Of a stretch of DNA of 64,000 nucleotides, positions 24,534 to 37,905 are shown one piece after another. The notes under the pieces are model-generated. The model saw only the letters and a program-made list of their open reading frames with translations, did no database searches and was not told the DNA's origin. The number at the start of each line of letters is the position of its first letter. Within the stretch, counting starts at the first letter, position 1. This stretch comes from Tetracladium setigerum. Lineage: Eukaryota; Ascomycota; Leotiomycetes; Helotiales. Location of the stretch: contig PZJY01000005.1 in the NCBI GenBank assembly GCA_031472005.1, forward strand, positions 2,976,001 to 3,040,000, in the 5' to 3' direction. A program made the position numbers and the translations under genes.

Positions 24534-24956
24534 GGTTGTCGCCGGCGGGGTGTTTTGGTGTTTGTGGGGGGTGGGTTGGATGTATGGAGTGAAGTCGATT
24601 ATAGAGGGGTCCTTCAAATTTGGATAACTTATTTTCTGATTCTGCCATGCTGACGAAGGCGGTGAGATGGAGATCGCTGGTTTGGGATTAGAAGGGCTCG
24701 GCGGCTCGGCGGCTGGGCGGCTCTTTGGAGGTGCGGTGCGAAGCTATGGATTTGTACGCGGAAGCTTGAAGTGCCTGGAGGAATCAACAAAACACCGACT
24801 ATTCCACCTCACCCCTTCAACTTCCACGAATTCCAATCACAACCTGCCATTCACCTCTCTAATCAACGAGAGATATTTACGAATCTAAAAGCCCCCCTTT
24901 TTTTTGCAGGCTTCACTTTCCTTTACCGCTTCCTCTGATATCAGATATCCATCAAG
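24534..24956. other. Divergent promoter region RIO2/RPN1
   Basis: 423 bases between two divergent starts, holding both promoters. No extra gene seen. Confidence 0.5.
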
Positions 24957-27888
24957 ATGGCGCAGGATGGCGAACAACCCAAGCCTGTTGACAAGGGCAA
25001 GGGAAAGGCTGTAGATGGCGAGCCTAGCAAAGTTGAGGAGGTTAAGAAGGATAAGGATGGAAAGCCGTTGCTTAATGGAAAGCAGGAGGATGGCATCATT
25101 GGAGGTAGGAGGCACAGGCAACTGTTGGGCGTGGACTGCAGCTAACGTTTTGGTTCAGCAGCAGAAGAGCTTAGTGAAGAGGATCAACAGCTGAAGAGCG
25201 AGCTAGATATGCTTGTAGAGCGCTTAACAGTATGTCCTGCGTTGGCTTTCGGTGGATATTTGGGCGTGTACATGCTAACCCTGACTCTAGGAGTCCGATA
25301 CAACCCTTTACAAAGCAGCCCTCGAGGCTATCAAAGACTCCATCAAGACCTCGACATCCTCCATGACCGCCGTTCCTAAACCACTCAAGTTCCTCCGACC
25401 ACACTACCAGCCTATGATCGATCTGTACGAGCAATGGCCTGCAGGAGAGGACAAGACATCTTTGGCAGATGTGCTTTCGGTGATTGGAATGACCTTCTCT
25501 GACGAAGATCGACAAGATACCCTAAAGTTCAGACTTCTGGCTCCTACGTCGGATATTGGATCATGGGGTCACGAATACACGCGCCATTTAGCGCTGGAGA
25601 TCGGAGAGGTGTACAGCAAGCGGTTACCTCTGGATGAGTCGGTAGATGATCTGGTTGAGCTTGCTTTGGTCCTGGTTCCGCTCTTCTTGAAGAGTAATGC
25701 CGAAGCTGATGCTGTGGATTTGATGAGTGAGATGGAGATCATCAAGCAAATCCCCAAATTCCTCGACAAAGACACCTACTCGCGAGTCTGTTTGTACATG
25801 GTTACCATGGTCAACCTTTTGACCTTCCCAGAAGATCAAGAATTCCTCCAGACTGCACACGATATTTACAAGCAGTACGGTCAGCTCACTCAGGCCATCA
25901 CCTTGGCCATTCGATTGGGCGACTATGCTTTGATCCAGGAAGATTTCGACTCTACAGATGATGTGGCGTTGAAGAAGCAGTTGGCTTTCTTGATTGCAAG
26001 GCAGCAAATTGTAATTGATTTGCCATCGGAAACGAGCGACGAAATGGAGATTTTGGAATGTCTAAACAACACGAAACTTCCAGAGCACTACAAGGCTTTA
26101 GGAAAGGAGTTGAACATTCTGGATCCAAAGAGCACCGAAGATATCTACAAAAGTCATCTTGAGAGCAACAGGGTTGCGGGCACTACAAACCTTGATTCTG
26201 CAAGACACAATCTGGCTGCTGGTTTCGTTAACGCGTTCGTGAATGCTGGGTTCGGTAACGATAAGATGATGATGGTTGAGGAGGAGAAGTCGAGTTGGGT
26301 TTGGAAGACCAAGGAGGAAGGCATGCTCTCAACCGTTGCATCGCTGGGTTTGCTTCAGCTTTGGGATGTGGAAGGAGGTCTGGATAAGATCGATAAATAC
26401 ACCTACGCTCCAGAAGAACAGATTCAAGCCGGTGCTTGCTTGGCGATTGGTATCATGAACTCTGGAGTACGCATCGACTCGGACCCTGCATTGGCGCTTC
26501 TTGGTGATGAGGAGAAGCTTAATCACCCAAATCCTCAGATCAAGGTGGCTTCGATTATGGGACTCGGTTTGGCTTATGCTGGCTCGAATCGGGATGCTCT
26601 GCTCGACCTGCTTCTACCAATCGTTACAGACACCTCTCTCGACATGCAAATTTCCGCCATGGCTGCTCTTTCTCTTGGTATGATCTTCATTGGCTCTTCC
26701 AGCAGCGATGTCAGCGAGGCCATTGTGCAAACATTCCTTGATGACGACCGTAAATCCCAGTTGACTGACAAATGGACTCGTTTCATGGCCCTTGGCTTGG
26801 GTCTGCTCTTCTTTGGAAAACAAGAGGATGTGGATGTCATTCTGGAGACTTTGAAAGCTATTGATCACCCAATGTCCAAGCCAACTTCTGTTCTAGCAGA
26901 GATTTGTGCGTGGGCTGGTACTGGAACTGTGTTAAAGCTGCAAGAGCTTCTTCACATTTGCAATGATCATGTCGAGGAGAGCGATGACAAGAAGGGTGAC
27001 GAGCTACTTCAAGCCTACGCCGTTATTGGTCTTGGACTTGTCGCTATGGGCGAGGAAGTCGGCCAAGAGATGGTTCTCCGCCAATTCGGTCATCTAATGC
27101 ACTATGGTGAAGCCAATATCCGAAAGGCAGTTCCATTAGCCATGGGTCTTCTAAGCCCTAGCAATCCTCAAATGAAGGTCTACGACACGCTCTCAAGATA
27201 CAGTCACGACAACGACAATGATGTGGCCATCAACGCCATCTTCGCCATGGGTCTCCTCGGAGCTGGAACCAACAACGCCAGATTAGCCCAGCTTCTCCGC
27301 CAACTAGCAAGCTACTACCACCGCGATCACGACTCCCTCTTCATGGTCCGCATTGCTCAAGGTCTTCTCCACATGGGTAAAGGCACACTCTCCATCAGCC
27401 CCTTCCACACCGACCGTCAAATCCTCTCCCCCGTCGCTGCTGGCGGTCTCCTCGCTGTCCTCGTCTCTATGATCGACGCCAAGGACTTCATCACTTCTAA
27501 ATCGCATTACCTCCTCTACTACATCGTCACAGCTATACACCCTCGTTTCTTGGTCACGCTTGACGAGGATCTGAAGCCGTTGGTGGTCAATGTGAGAGTT
27601 GGTCAGGCAGTGGATGTTGTTGGTCAGGCAGGTAGGCCGAAGACGATTACCGGGTGGCAGACACAGAGCACGCCGGTTTTGTTGGCGTATGGTGAGAGGG
27701 CCGAGTTGGAGGATGAGCAATATATTAGTTTGAGCAGTAACTTGGAGGGGTTGGTCATTCTGAGAAAGGTATGTTTCCTCCCGTCTTCCCTACATCATTA
27801 TCTCTATTTCCTAAAGAGAAAAACGTGAATCATTTTGCTGACGTTTTGTGAAAAACAGAACCCAGAGTGGGAAGATGGCAAGAGTTGA
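24957..27888 (+). CDS. RPN1: 26S proteasome regulatory subunit RPN1
   Basis: Largest non-ATPase base subunit of the 19S particle; docks ubiquitin receptors and Ubp6. Exons 24957-25104, 25159-25229, 25291-27768 and 27859-27888 give 908 residues. A Lys/Asp-rich N-terminus leads into the conserved SLADVLSVIGMTF-type segment and then the run of proteasome/cyclosome repeats (for example ASIMGLGLAYAG, AISALSLGMIFIG-like and AVIGLGLVAMGE) that form the toroid. The last exon is only 30 bases and encodes NPEWEDGKS, the usual short C-terminal extension. Introns are phase-consistent and no frame defect is seen. Confidence 0.96.
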
Positions 27889-28487
27889 ATGCACCATCAT
27901 TCATTGAACCAATCTGATTCCGGGGCGTGAAGGGAAGGGGAAATGCGAGAACTGCTATACAACTGTACAAATAAAATAAACCAAGAATTCCAACGAAGCT
28001 GACTATACTTTTGCCTGACTCGGGTATCTTTGTTTGTGGGAGACGAAAGGGGTTGAGTACGTTCCCTTAGCATAAAGTCGAAAGACCATGGATGTGATAT
28101 GAGCATGTGCAGTGTTTTCCAGAGTGTGTCAGTGTGAACGAGGGGACAATATCATAGTTGATATACTACTTACTGTATCGGTTTCCCCATTCCAAACATC
28201 TCAAGGACCCTGCATGATAGGTCAGCACCTGATTGGCAGTTTGAGATTATCCCGTACGTACCTCACATGAAGCGTGGACGACGTCTTTCAGGAAAGGATT
28301 GACCCGGAGCTTGAAAGTGGATCGATCATATATGTGATTGTCCCCTCCGTCTTAAGGACGCGAGAGAAAAAGAGAAAGTCGTGGGAAAGAAGGCCATTGT
28401 CAGACACGATTGAAATTGGCGACGGACTATAGCATGCTCATCCAGACAATTGCTCATAAACACATACATTATACATTGCAGAGAGCA

Positions 28488-28503
28488 TAATATTTAAATA
28501 TTA
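28488..28503. repeat. 16-base perfect AT palindrome
   Basis: TAATATTTAAATATTA reads the same on both strands. Made only of A and T, it may be chance in AT-rich DNA. Confidence 0.85.
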
Positions 28504-28518
28504 AATATTGTATTAACG

Positions 28519-28542
28519 AGGTGCAGAACAAGGTGCAGAACA
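28519..28542. repeat. 12-base tandem duplication
   Basis: AGGTGCAGAACA occurs twice head to tail. A simple local duplication in the TAO3 upstream region. Confidence 0.9.
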
Positions 28543-28776
28543 AACGTACGTTGTGTGCTTGTTCTGACCTTCCTTCTTTACTGCTGGGATGCGCGCTTGG
28601 ATTGTTTATCGAACCGTTCCTGCTTGTCTCCCAAGGGGTAAATGGTGAACCTCCGAAGCTGGAGCAGTGATCTCTATCTTTGCCTCGCTCCCTCTCTCTC
28701 TTCCCCGCTACAAATCAATCAAAATACGACAAAGGATGTTGTTGATGTTGATTGAAGAGCTGCGAGGGGACCGATC

Positions 28777-31700
28777 ATGAGTTAGTATTCCCAGTTTTGT
28801 TGGTGTTCAGTGATAATCATCCCTTAAACAACAAATCAACTACTATTTGGGCTCGAGCACTTTCTGTTTGTGCATCTGGAAACTTGGGCGGAGGAGGAGG
28901 AAACCTTGAAACCTTGAAACTTCAAACTTCCACCGGTATATTGACACCCCGCTAACTGTTCTGTTTGTTTCTCCTGTAGCGCAGTCACCGCAATCACCAG
29001 GTCTGAGCGACAGCAGATTCATAGCGCAAATCGACCTGGATGCCGTTTGGGACGCGACCTTGAAACCATCTGCCGCTGCCGCCGCCAACCTGCCGAGGGA
29101 CAGCTGCGCGACCGCCCTCCTCTAAACCACCACCATACTCTCCAAACTCACCAGACGCAGCAAATCTCCCCAACCAGCTATCCAGGGAATCAATTGAGCA
29201 CCTTTGAATTCCAGCTGCAGAGTCCGACCACATCCCCCGGGTTCGACACCAACTCTGCCACGGCGCGGGCAGACGCCAAATCCCACCACCGGCAAACAAG
29301 CATTGTCCATGGAATACAGCACTCGAGGAACGGAAGCTATGCCAGTGCTTCGAATAGCCCTCTCAGCCCGCAGATAATAGCAGAAGCAGGAGGTGGAAGG
29401 GCCGATGCCTTCGATTTCGATATGTCGGACTCTTCAAGCAACTTTCCGTCTCCCTTGTCCAATATGTCCAGCGGGACATCCTTCAGTTCCAGCACCACCA
29501 TAGTACCCGAACGACCGCCTCCTCCGACCAGCGAGAATAGCGGTGGCAGCTCAGGATATAGAAGGGTGGAGCGGATGCGCAGTGGAAATACTTCTCGAGA
29601 CTACAGGCATCAGAAGTCGAATTCGCGCCATAACAAGGATGAACTCAAGACTGTTGGGGAATATGCACTGCATGTGCTTTTTACTTCAGTCAGTTTACCA
29701 ACCAACCTCTGCCCGTAAATCATGCCGTAGTAACAATATTTTCAGTTCATCGCCCAAGCGGAGGAGAAGATTAATCTATGTATTACCGTACCCCTCGATC
29801 CCGAACCACAAATAGAGCAGATATGCGGACCGGGTGAAGACCCTACCTTCGATCAGTTGATTTCGGCATTGGGGCATATTGCAAGCCCCAAACCAAAGCC
29901 ATTAATAGACTCAATGATGTTATGGAGGAAAACAAAGAGCGATGCTGCGAACGAGGCACGAGCACAACTCCAACAAGTAGGGCCCCTCACCACCTATGAA
30001 ATAGACTCTTGCCTAATATAATGCCTGAATAGTCTCGACATTATCCTCCTCCACCAGGCCAGCTCCTTCGAAGGAATACAGAGCCTCCACACATGCTTCC
30101 AGAAGATGCAATCGCTGCCAGTAGCCAGCCCTCGTTAGCCATGCGTCAGGAATTTGTCGCTCAAGCCGAACGTCGTTCCACCGCCTCCATATACATACTG
30201 TGTCGGGTGCTGATGGAAATCATTGGACAGAGCACCCTAGCTTGCATTGGAACAGATATGGAAGAAAAGCTGGAAGGCATCATATTTGGACAACTCAAAA
30301 TTGCAGATGCCGAGTCGTTGAATAATTCTCCACTCAAACTAGCAAATTGGTTCCTGTTTGCTCAATTACTGGGCGTCATGAGCGATATCAATTTTGAGAG
30401 TGTGACAGATCGATTCATTGCCGATATCGAGCAGTCGCAAAAGGGACTCATTGTGAAGAGCCCAGGCAATAATAATCGGGAAAGCGAGGGAAGAATGGAG
30501 CTTGTTCTTGGAGGAATGAAGCATTTACGGCTAAAGGCATATCCAGAAGAAACTGGGATCAATCATGCGACTTCATGATCGCGTTGGGGCGGTCTTTTGC
30601 TCGATCGCATGGACACAGGATGAAATACGCTTATTGCCAAGCTTTGGAGATACTTCTGCTTCCCATTGCTGCGCAGGCAAACACGGAGTTGAACATGCCA
30701 AAATGGACGGAGGTTCTCTCGACTATTGGACCTCGGCTTGCATCCATGTTTATTAAACCTCGTCACTGGCCCATTGCGTTCCCTTTGACGGCAACACTTC
30801 TTTGCGTGTCTCCGGCTGACTCCTTTGCCTCCCAATGGCTGCAGCTTATCCTTCCACTACAGCCCAAATTCAAGGATCGGTTTGCTCGACCAGTATGCCT
30901 ACAGGTCATATCTAGACTGTTGTGGACCTATTTATATCGCACGGCCGACACGCCCAACAATGCCATGAAGAAGCTGGAAGAGGTCATCAGGATTGTATTA
31001 CCACCAGGACGAAGGACATACTTATCAACGGACCCTTCAATTGCAGAACCGCTCATCCAAATAATCCGAATCATTGGTTTCAAGCACCAGGAGTATTGCT
31101 TCCGAACAATTGTATTTCCCTTAATTAATGCAGATCTTTTTGCGTCAGGCAGGGACCTGAAGGTAGAACAACTGGAGCCCGAAAAGATGGTGATTGGAAT
31201 CAGGGCATTTCTTGCAATCATGTCAGATCTTGAAAAGGGAGAACGTCCCCCATTTCCTCAACACTATCAATCCCTACCCGCTTACGACAGAATGCCTACG
31301 TCCCCGATTATGACTGCACCACGAAGTCCAGTTCCCCCGCCTCCTAAAGGGCAAAGTGGTGAAGAGCGCTTGTCGCGCCCCGTTCTCACCAATGCATTCA
31401 GCGATGTGGCCAAGGAGTACTACTCGAGATTTTCTGAGATCTTGGGCAAGATCACAATCATCTGTGACAACACTTTTGGAGGGCAGGCGACACTGGATGA
31501 GAAATTCAACAGTCCTACCCCCAAAACACCCATTGCCGAGACGTTCAACTTTCGCCGAGATGACCATCCCACCCCTTCGGACCAAAAGCAGGGATTCTAC
31601 GAACTTCTCCATGTCGCAGTGCAAGCTTTGCCACGATGCCTGTCCTCTCACATACCTTTCAACTCGCTCGTCAACCTGTTATGTACAGGAACTGCACATG

Positions 31701-34700
31701 TTCAATACAATATCGCCGAGTCTTCTGCCGAATCGTTGAAAGCTATTGCAAGACAATCTTATGCACAACAAGTCACAATTGGCTTTGCACGATTTATTTT
31801 CACTTTTGATGACAGGTACGCAACTATGTCAGATGGGGGAATGCTGGGACCAGGCCACATCGAAAGCACATTAAAGCTCTATGTGGAGCTGCTTCAAATA
31901 TGGATTGAAGAGATCAAGCAAAAAACTAGAGAAGCCGCCTCCGAGAGCTCAGATGACAGCGCAGCAGACAAACGAGGAATTCAGCTCGATTTATCGGGGA
32001 TCTGGGCGCATGTGGATGAAGTCGAGTCGCATGGATTATTCTTCCTCTGTTCACAATCCAGAAGAGTTCGTGGTTTTGCTGTTACGGTGTTGCGGCTGAT
32101 CACAGAGTTTGATACGGCTCTTGGGAAAGACAACGGCCGTCTAATCCATATTTTGGAAGGTGACTCGAAGCGTGTGATGGACTTCAACGATGAGCATCTC
32201 TCAGTCGCCGAGAGAAGTCGATTACAGCGGGGAATGAAGAAAAGTAATTCACAAAGCGCTCTCATTGAGCTTTGCAGCAGCGAGGTCACCTATGACGCGA
32301 CGCTGTGGTTCAAGATATTCCCGAACTTGATTAGGATAAGCTACGATCGCTGTCCGTTTGCTGTCACCCTTGGCCGGGAACTGATCTGTAATCGCATTCT
32401 TCAGATGTACAGAGCTATCTTTGCTCTATCTGAGCCGACCAGAGCTCCTCAATATGGAGGACACGATCGTTATGATCCCGGAAGCGGTCGGCTGCTCATC
32501 AGAAGCTCTACAACACCCCCAGAAGTTTTGATCGAGCAGTGGAAACTCTATCTGATTGTCGCATGTACAACCCTTTCAGATAAGGGTGGACAACAACAAC
32601 CTTCACCTCCAATCGTGCAGCACGTCCGGAAAGGCTCAAAGCAAGCTCAAGCTGTGGAAAAGATTACATCCGCTCGGTCCTTGTTCACTCGCATTATTCC
32701 ATTCTTGTCATCCAACTCAAACGCCATACGGGATGCAGTCGTTGTGTCGTTGGGTTCTATCAATGTCAACATCTACAAAACGCTCCTCGAAGAGTTACAG
32801 GGCGCCGTGAAGAGCTGCAACGACGATGCAAGGGCGCGCATACATCAGCGATCTGTTAGTAGCCCCAAGCGAAATCGGAGGACAGATCTGCTTCGCACGG
32901 AAATCACACATCTTTACCGGCTTACCTCGCACTTCCTAAAAGACCCCGATGTTTTCGAGGATGATTGGATTTTGAACAATCTTGTTGTTTACACCAAAGA
33001 CCTGAAGTTGTTCCTTATGGATGGTGATATACAGATGGATTGGGAATTTCAAAAGCTTCGCAGACATTATTGTGGACTCATGGAAGAACTATTCGAAGGT
33101 ATCAATCGCACTAAAGATCCTTCTCGGTGGATGCCATTCGAGGCTAGGAAGTCTGCCTTCTCTCTGATGGAAGACTGGTGTGGATACTCGCCGAATCAGA
33201 CTCAGATCAGACAGAGAGAAGACAGTATGAGACAATCAATGATTGATCAGCAATCTCTCGGCGAGCGCAGTACGGTGACTGCTGCGATGGAAATTGAGAG
33301 AAGGAACCTTCGGACAGCCGCTCTAAGTGCTATGGCATCGTTATGTGGTGGTCCACTCAGCATCACGACGGAGAGCAAAGCCACTCTGACTTTCGATATT
33401 CGTCGTATGCTCTCTTGGGTTGACACAATCTTCAACACCGCAAGCGATCGCATGCAAGTGATCGGAAGGCGAGCACTAAAGAACTTGACGGTTCACAACA
33501 AGGACTACAGCTACCTTCTTGAACACTCCATTGCAAGATGTTACGTGGCAGATGTTCCCAAAGTTCTCGATAATTACTTTGCAGTTGTGACCGAGGTTCT
33601 TCTGGAACATCCTGATTATCCAATGCCATTCTGGAAGCTCTTGGGGATTGGTCTCTACACTTTAGGAAGTGAGATGAGTGAGATTCGATCCAAATCGGCT
33701 CACATTTTGAGAGTACTCGAAGAACGACAGCAAAAATACTCCAAGATCCAAGATTTTGATATCAGCATTTCAGATAAAACTAAAGCTGTTTACAAACTAG
33801 CACAATTCGAAATTTCGAAGCGATTGTCGCACACCCATTCGGAGCTTGCGTTTTTGATTTTCTCGGAGTTCACGGCTTACTTCAAAGATCTCCAGCCCGG
33901 CGCACAGCAAAATATGGTTGCGGCAATTCTACCTTGGATTCAGATTATTGAGCTACAACTAGACCCTAATGGCGGGCCAACTGCTCAGTCTTATGTTCTA
34001 CTCGCCAATCTCTTTGAGATCACCATCAAATCCAGCAGTGCACTGCATAACGAGGTCCAAGCTCTGTGGCAGGCACTTGCAACCGGACCACACGCCGGCA
34101 ATGTGCAATTGGTCCTCGACTTCATCATGTCACTTTGTTTAGATCGACGAGAGCAGAACTTCGTGCAATATGCAAAGCAAATTGTCGTCTTCTTGTCCAG
34201 CACTCCAGCAGGCATAAAAGTTGTGGAGTTTCTTCTGATGCAAATCACGCCGAAGGCGATGATACCAAATGAAAAGCGAGAGCTTATCCCGCCACCTCCA
34301 GATGCTGTTAAGATGCCTTATCTGGCCGAATTATCTGAGGCACTTCCGATCGGCGCAAAGCAATCTGGGTTCTCCCTTGGACAGCTTTCATTGATTCTCC
34401 TTGTTGATCTAATGGTATCACCAGTCCAGCTTGTGGCCGACAATGTGCCACTACTTCTGCAAGTGGTCACTGTGCTGTGGGATCACTATATTCCTCTTGT
34501 TCAGGAACAGGCACGCGAGATGCTGATTCATCTTATTCACGAACTTGTTATATCACGAATTGACGACGAAATGACCATACCCACGAAGAAGAGTATTGAA
34601 GACTTCATTGAATCGATTCGACGTCACGATCAAACGGTCATCTGGGCTTATGAAGATCACAATGGCAAAGCAGATGATCAAGATAACAAAGTTCCTGCTG

Positions 34701-36739
34701 GAATGGAGTTCCTCACAAACGAGGTCGTCCGGGACTTTGCTGTTACGTACCCAGGCATTCAAGATCAATGGGCGAGATTGGCGTTGAGTTGGGCAACATC
34801 CTGTCCTGTGAGACATCTTGCTTGTCGGTCTTTCCAGATTTTTAGATGCATTCTCACCTCGCTCGACCAGCCTATGCTGGCAGATATGCTGGCAAGACTG
34901 TCAAATACCATCGCCGATGATGATACTGATGTGCAAACATTTTCCATGGAGATTTTGACCACCTTGAAGACGTTGATTTTGAAATTGGACTCTTCGGAAA
35001 TTACTACGTTTCCACAACTATTTTGGACTACCTGCGCATGCTTGGATAGCATCAACGAGAGGGAGTTTTTGGAGGCATTGAATATGCTCGAAGAACTTTT
35101 GAAGAAGCTCAATTTTGACGATATTGAGGTGCGAAATCATCTTGCGGAAGGACGACCGCCGAGATGGGAAGGCCGTTTCGAAGGCTTGCAACCCCTCATA
35201 CACAAAGGACTGAGGTCTTCTGTTTGTCATGACTTGACGCTTAAAATGATTAACACATTGGTTCAACTACCAAACGACGAACTTATCGGAGACGACAGCC
35301 GACTTTTGTTTGCTGTGCTCGCCAACTTCCCAAAGTTCCTTCATGCTATGGACCAGGATTCAATCGATACCGAGACCGCAAATATTGCGTTGCTCCTGGC
35401 TGATGTTGCCGCGTTACAAGGTTGCAACACTATCTCGAGAGCTTTGAGTGGATTCGCCAACTCCAGATATCGCTCAAGCAAGGATTTCCTCGCTCAACTA
35501 GTGTCTGCCGTTCGAGATGCATTTTTGCCACAATGGGATTTTGGAAGTCTCACGTTTCTCATGGGTCTCTTGACAAACAGTATTCCTTGGTTCAAGTTGA
35601 AGACGATGCGAATCTTGTGTGCAATTATACCCGATATTGATATGCGCAAGCCTGAGATTGCTTCGCACGGTCCAGATCTCATCTCGCCACTACTCAGACT
35701 TCTACAGACGGAGTTCTGTATGCAAGCTTTGGAAGTCCTTGATCAAATCATGACCATGACCGGAACCGCCATGGACTCCCACCATCTCCGCATGAGCATG
35801 ACCAAATTCTCATCCAAAGCCATTCGCAAAGAATACGAACGCACGCAAAGCCTTTTTGGTATCCCTGAAGAATCCGGCTGGTCCATCCCCGTCCCAGCCC
35901 GCCACGCCGACAACACAAGAGCAAATGTGCACGCCGCATTTTATATGTGCCAAAGCGCCTCTAATGACGACCTACACACCGTCGTTCCAACTCCTGACGT
36001 TGAATTCCACGACGATGACTTCCAATACGGCTACTTCCCGACTACACAAGAACGTGCCGACACTATGATGTCGGACGAAGGCCGCCTGGATGGCAACGGC
36101 AACATCAGCGATCTCGTAACCAAACTCGATAGTCTCGATGATTTCTTCTTTGAAGACAGTCTCCAGAGTCCCACGAGTGATGGTCGGTCCTCGCGCACTA
36201 TCACCGAAGCTGGTTTCGCAGCGGATGGCTTCGAGTCTGGTGCTCAGCTTTATGATGAACAGACGCTACCGATTTTGCATCAGAGTTTGCGGACGAGTGA
36301 AAATACGGCGCTGCAGAATGGATTTGCGGATATGAGACCATCACAAGGTGCATCATTGACGACTTCGAATGCGATGAATCCTGGTGCTTTCAACCTCTCT
36401 TCCTCTACCATCACAACATCCACCACCGTTCGACCAACCCTCCACGCCCGCTCCGTCACATCCCCATCCACCTCATCGTCGACTCAACCTCTTAATCACA
36501 ACTACCTCTCAGACGATGACTACACAGAGGAAGTCTTCAGCGACGACGAACGGCCCCATAACAGAGATCGAGATACTCAAGAGGGCTCGTTCTTCCTGGA
36601 GAGTATGATCAAGCCTTTGGCGCAAGGGACGCGCAATTCTGTGCGGAGGTTGACTGGGGGGAGGAGTAGAGATGGTGAGAGATTTCGGGATGGGTTGAAG
36701 GCGGATAGGGAAGGGAGGGAGGGGGTAGGAGGGGGATGA
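28777..36739 (+). CDS. TAO3: Cell morphogenesis protein Tao3/Pag1/Mor2 (Furry family)
   Basis: Giant scaffold of the RAM/MOR network that activates NDR-type kinases (Cbk1/Orb6) for polarised growth and cell separation. Proposed exons are 28777-28780 (ATGA only), 28980-29688, 29746-29976 and 30033-36739. The first join yields MTQSPQ before the conserved DSRFIAQIDLDAVWDATLKPSA. Conserved landmarks follow: KTVGEYALHVLFTSFIAQAEEKIN across an intron, then several HEAT-like blocks. The C-terminus is Ser-rich and acidic. Two one-base losses are needed, at about 29099-29101 and 30551-30554 (AYPEE / WDQSCDFMIALGR). With both restored the sum is 2550 residues, in the family range. I consider the gene functional and the lesions sequence errors. 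Confidence 0.9.
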
Positions 36740-37905
36740 GCCAGCCGCCGAAGAGTCCAAGGGTGCCACGGGTGCCCAGTTTATATCTACCTAATAGGAG
36801 GGAGGGAGGAGGAGGGAGTCCTGGGGAAGCGTTGTAGGACGAACCATAAACACGAAAAGGAAAAGAGGGAGAAGGGGGAAATGCGAAAGAGGAAAAAGAG
36901 AAGGAAATAAAATGGGGATATTTATGGAGGACGTAAAGATGGATGACATCTAACGCGGGATTTCTAACGAAAAAAGAAGGAAAATAGTATATCTTTTGGG
37001 GTTTGTCATGTTTGGCGTTCTGTGGTGGGAGAATCTAGAAGAGAGTGGTTAATGTATGGATGGAAAATTATGGAATGGCTTTTATGGCTTGGCGATGTAT
37101 GAAGATGAAGATGAAGATGAAGAAGATGAATGAGAATTGGTAGTGTATAATTATCGATCTTTTCTTCTGGTTGGAATAGATGATAAAAATGGATCTTGGA
37201 GATATTGATATTGATATTAATGTTTATGGAATAAAACTTTGGTGATTTTTTGAAAAAAAAAAACGTTGCGCGTTCTCGATAAAGTGATGGGGGATCTCTG
37301 GTCTATGGGATTTATTCTTTTTTAACTAGTCCTTGTTCAAAATTTGTCTTTTTAATATCGCAGATAGAAGAAGCCAATAACACTCTCACGCTATTTTGGG
37401 GGGAAAGCCTTGTGGTTGAACTGATTGCAGAGAGAAAACATTTGCTTGGCAAGGCAATCTCCCCTCCACTTTGTCACTTTGTGATATTTCTCCAGATTGC
37501 ACTCCACATTTAATCATTCGAGGGTCAATGAAGAACAACATAATGGAATTTATGCCATGATTTGATAGGTACGGAATATATATATATTTCGATACGTGGT
37601 CCAAATAACGATAGGCGACCCCCACTTATTATCCAGGTACGCAATGTACGTAGGGACTTTATCCGTCAAGCTCCAAAGCATGTGATAATCATGACGTGGC
37701 GAGTACGAGGGTAGCAGGCAATGTCAACTTCATCCCGAATCTCTTCACGAAGCTAAGTTCATCTGCTGTGTCACACGATATCCGATCTCGTAGCATTAAT
37801 TGCCTACCTATTCTCGCTATTCATTACTCCAACACCACGCGCACTCACTATACATACAGTAGTCTTAGCAGAGGAAAGTATGAAGGCAACCTCCTCATCA
37901 TAAAT
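36740..37905. other. Intergenic region TAO3 to ATP-grasp gene
   Basis: About 1.2 kb. A purine-rich 3' UTR-like stretch includes a (GATGAA)n-type microsatellite at 37094-37132 and an A-run near 37252. No gene seen; the right half should hold the promoter of the ATP-grasp gene. Confidence 0.5.

Larger units (their letters stand above)
27889..28776. other. Intergenic region RPN1-TAO3
   Basis: About 890 bases, both genes on the + strand. It holds a perfect 16-base AT palindrome (28488-28503) and a 12-base direct tandem duplication (28519-28542). No gene seen. Confidence 0.5.
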
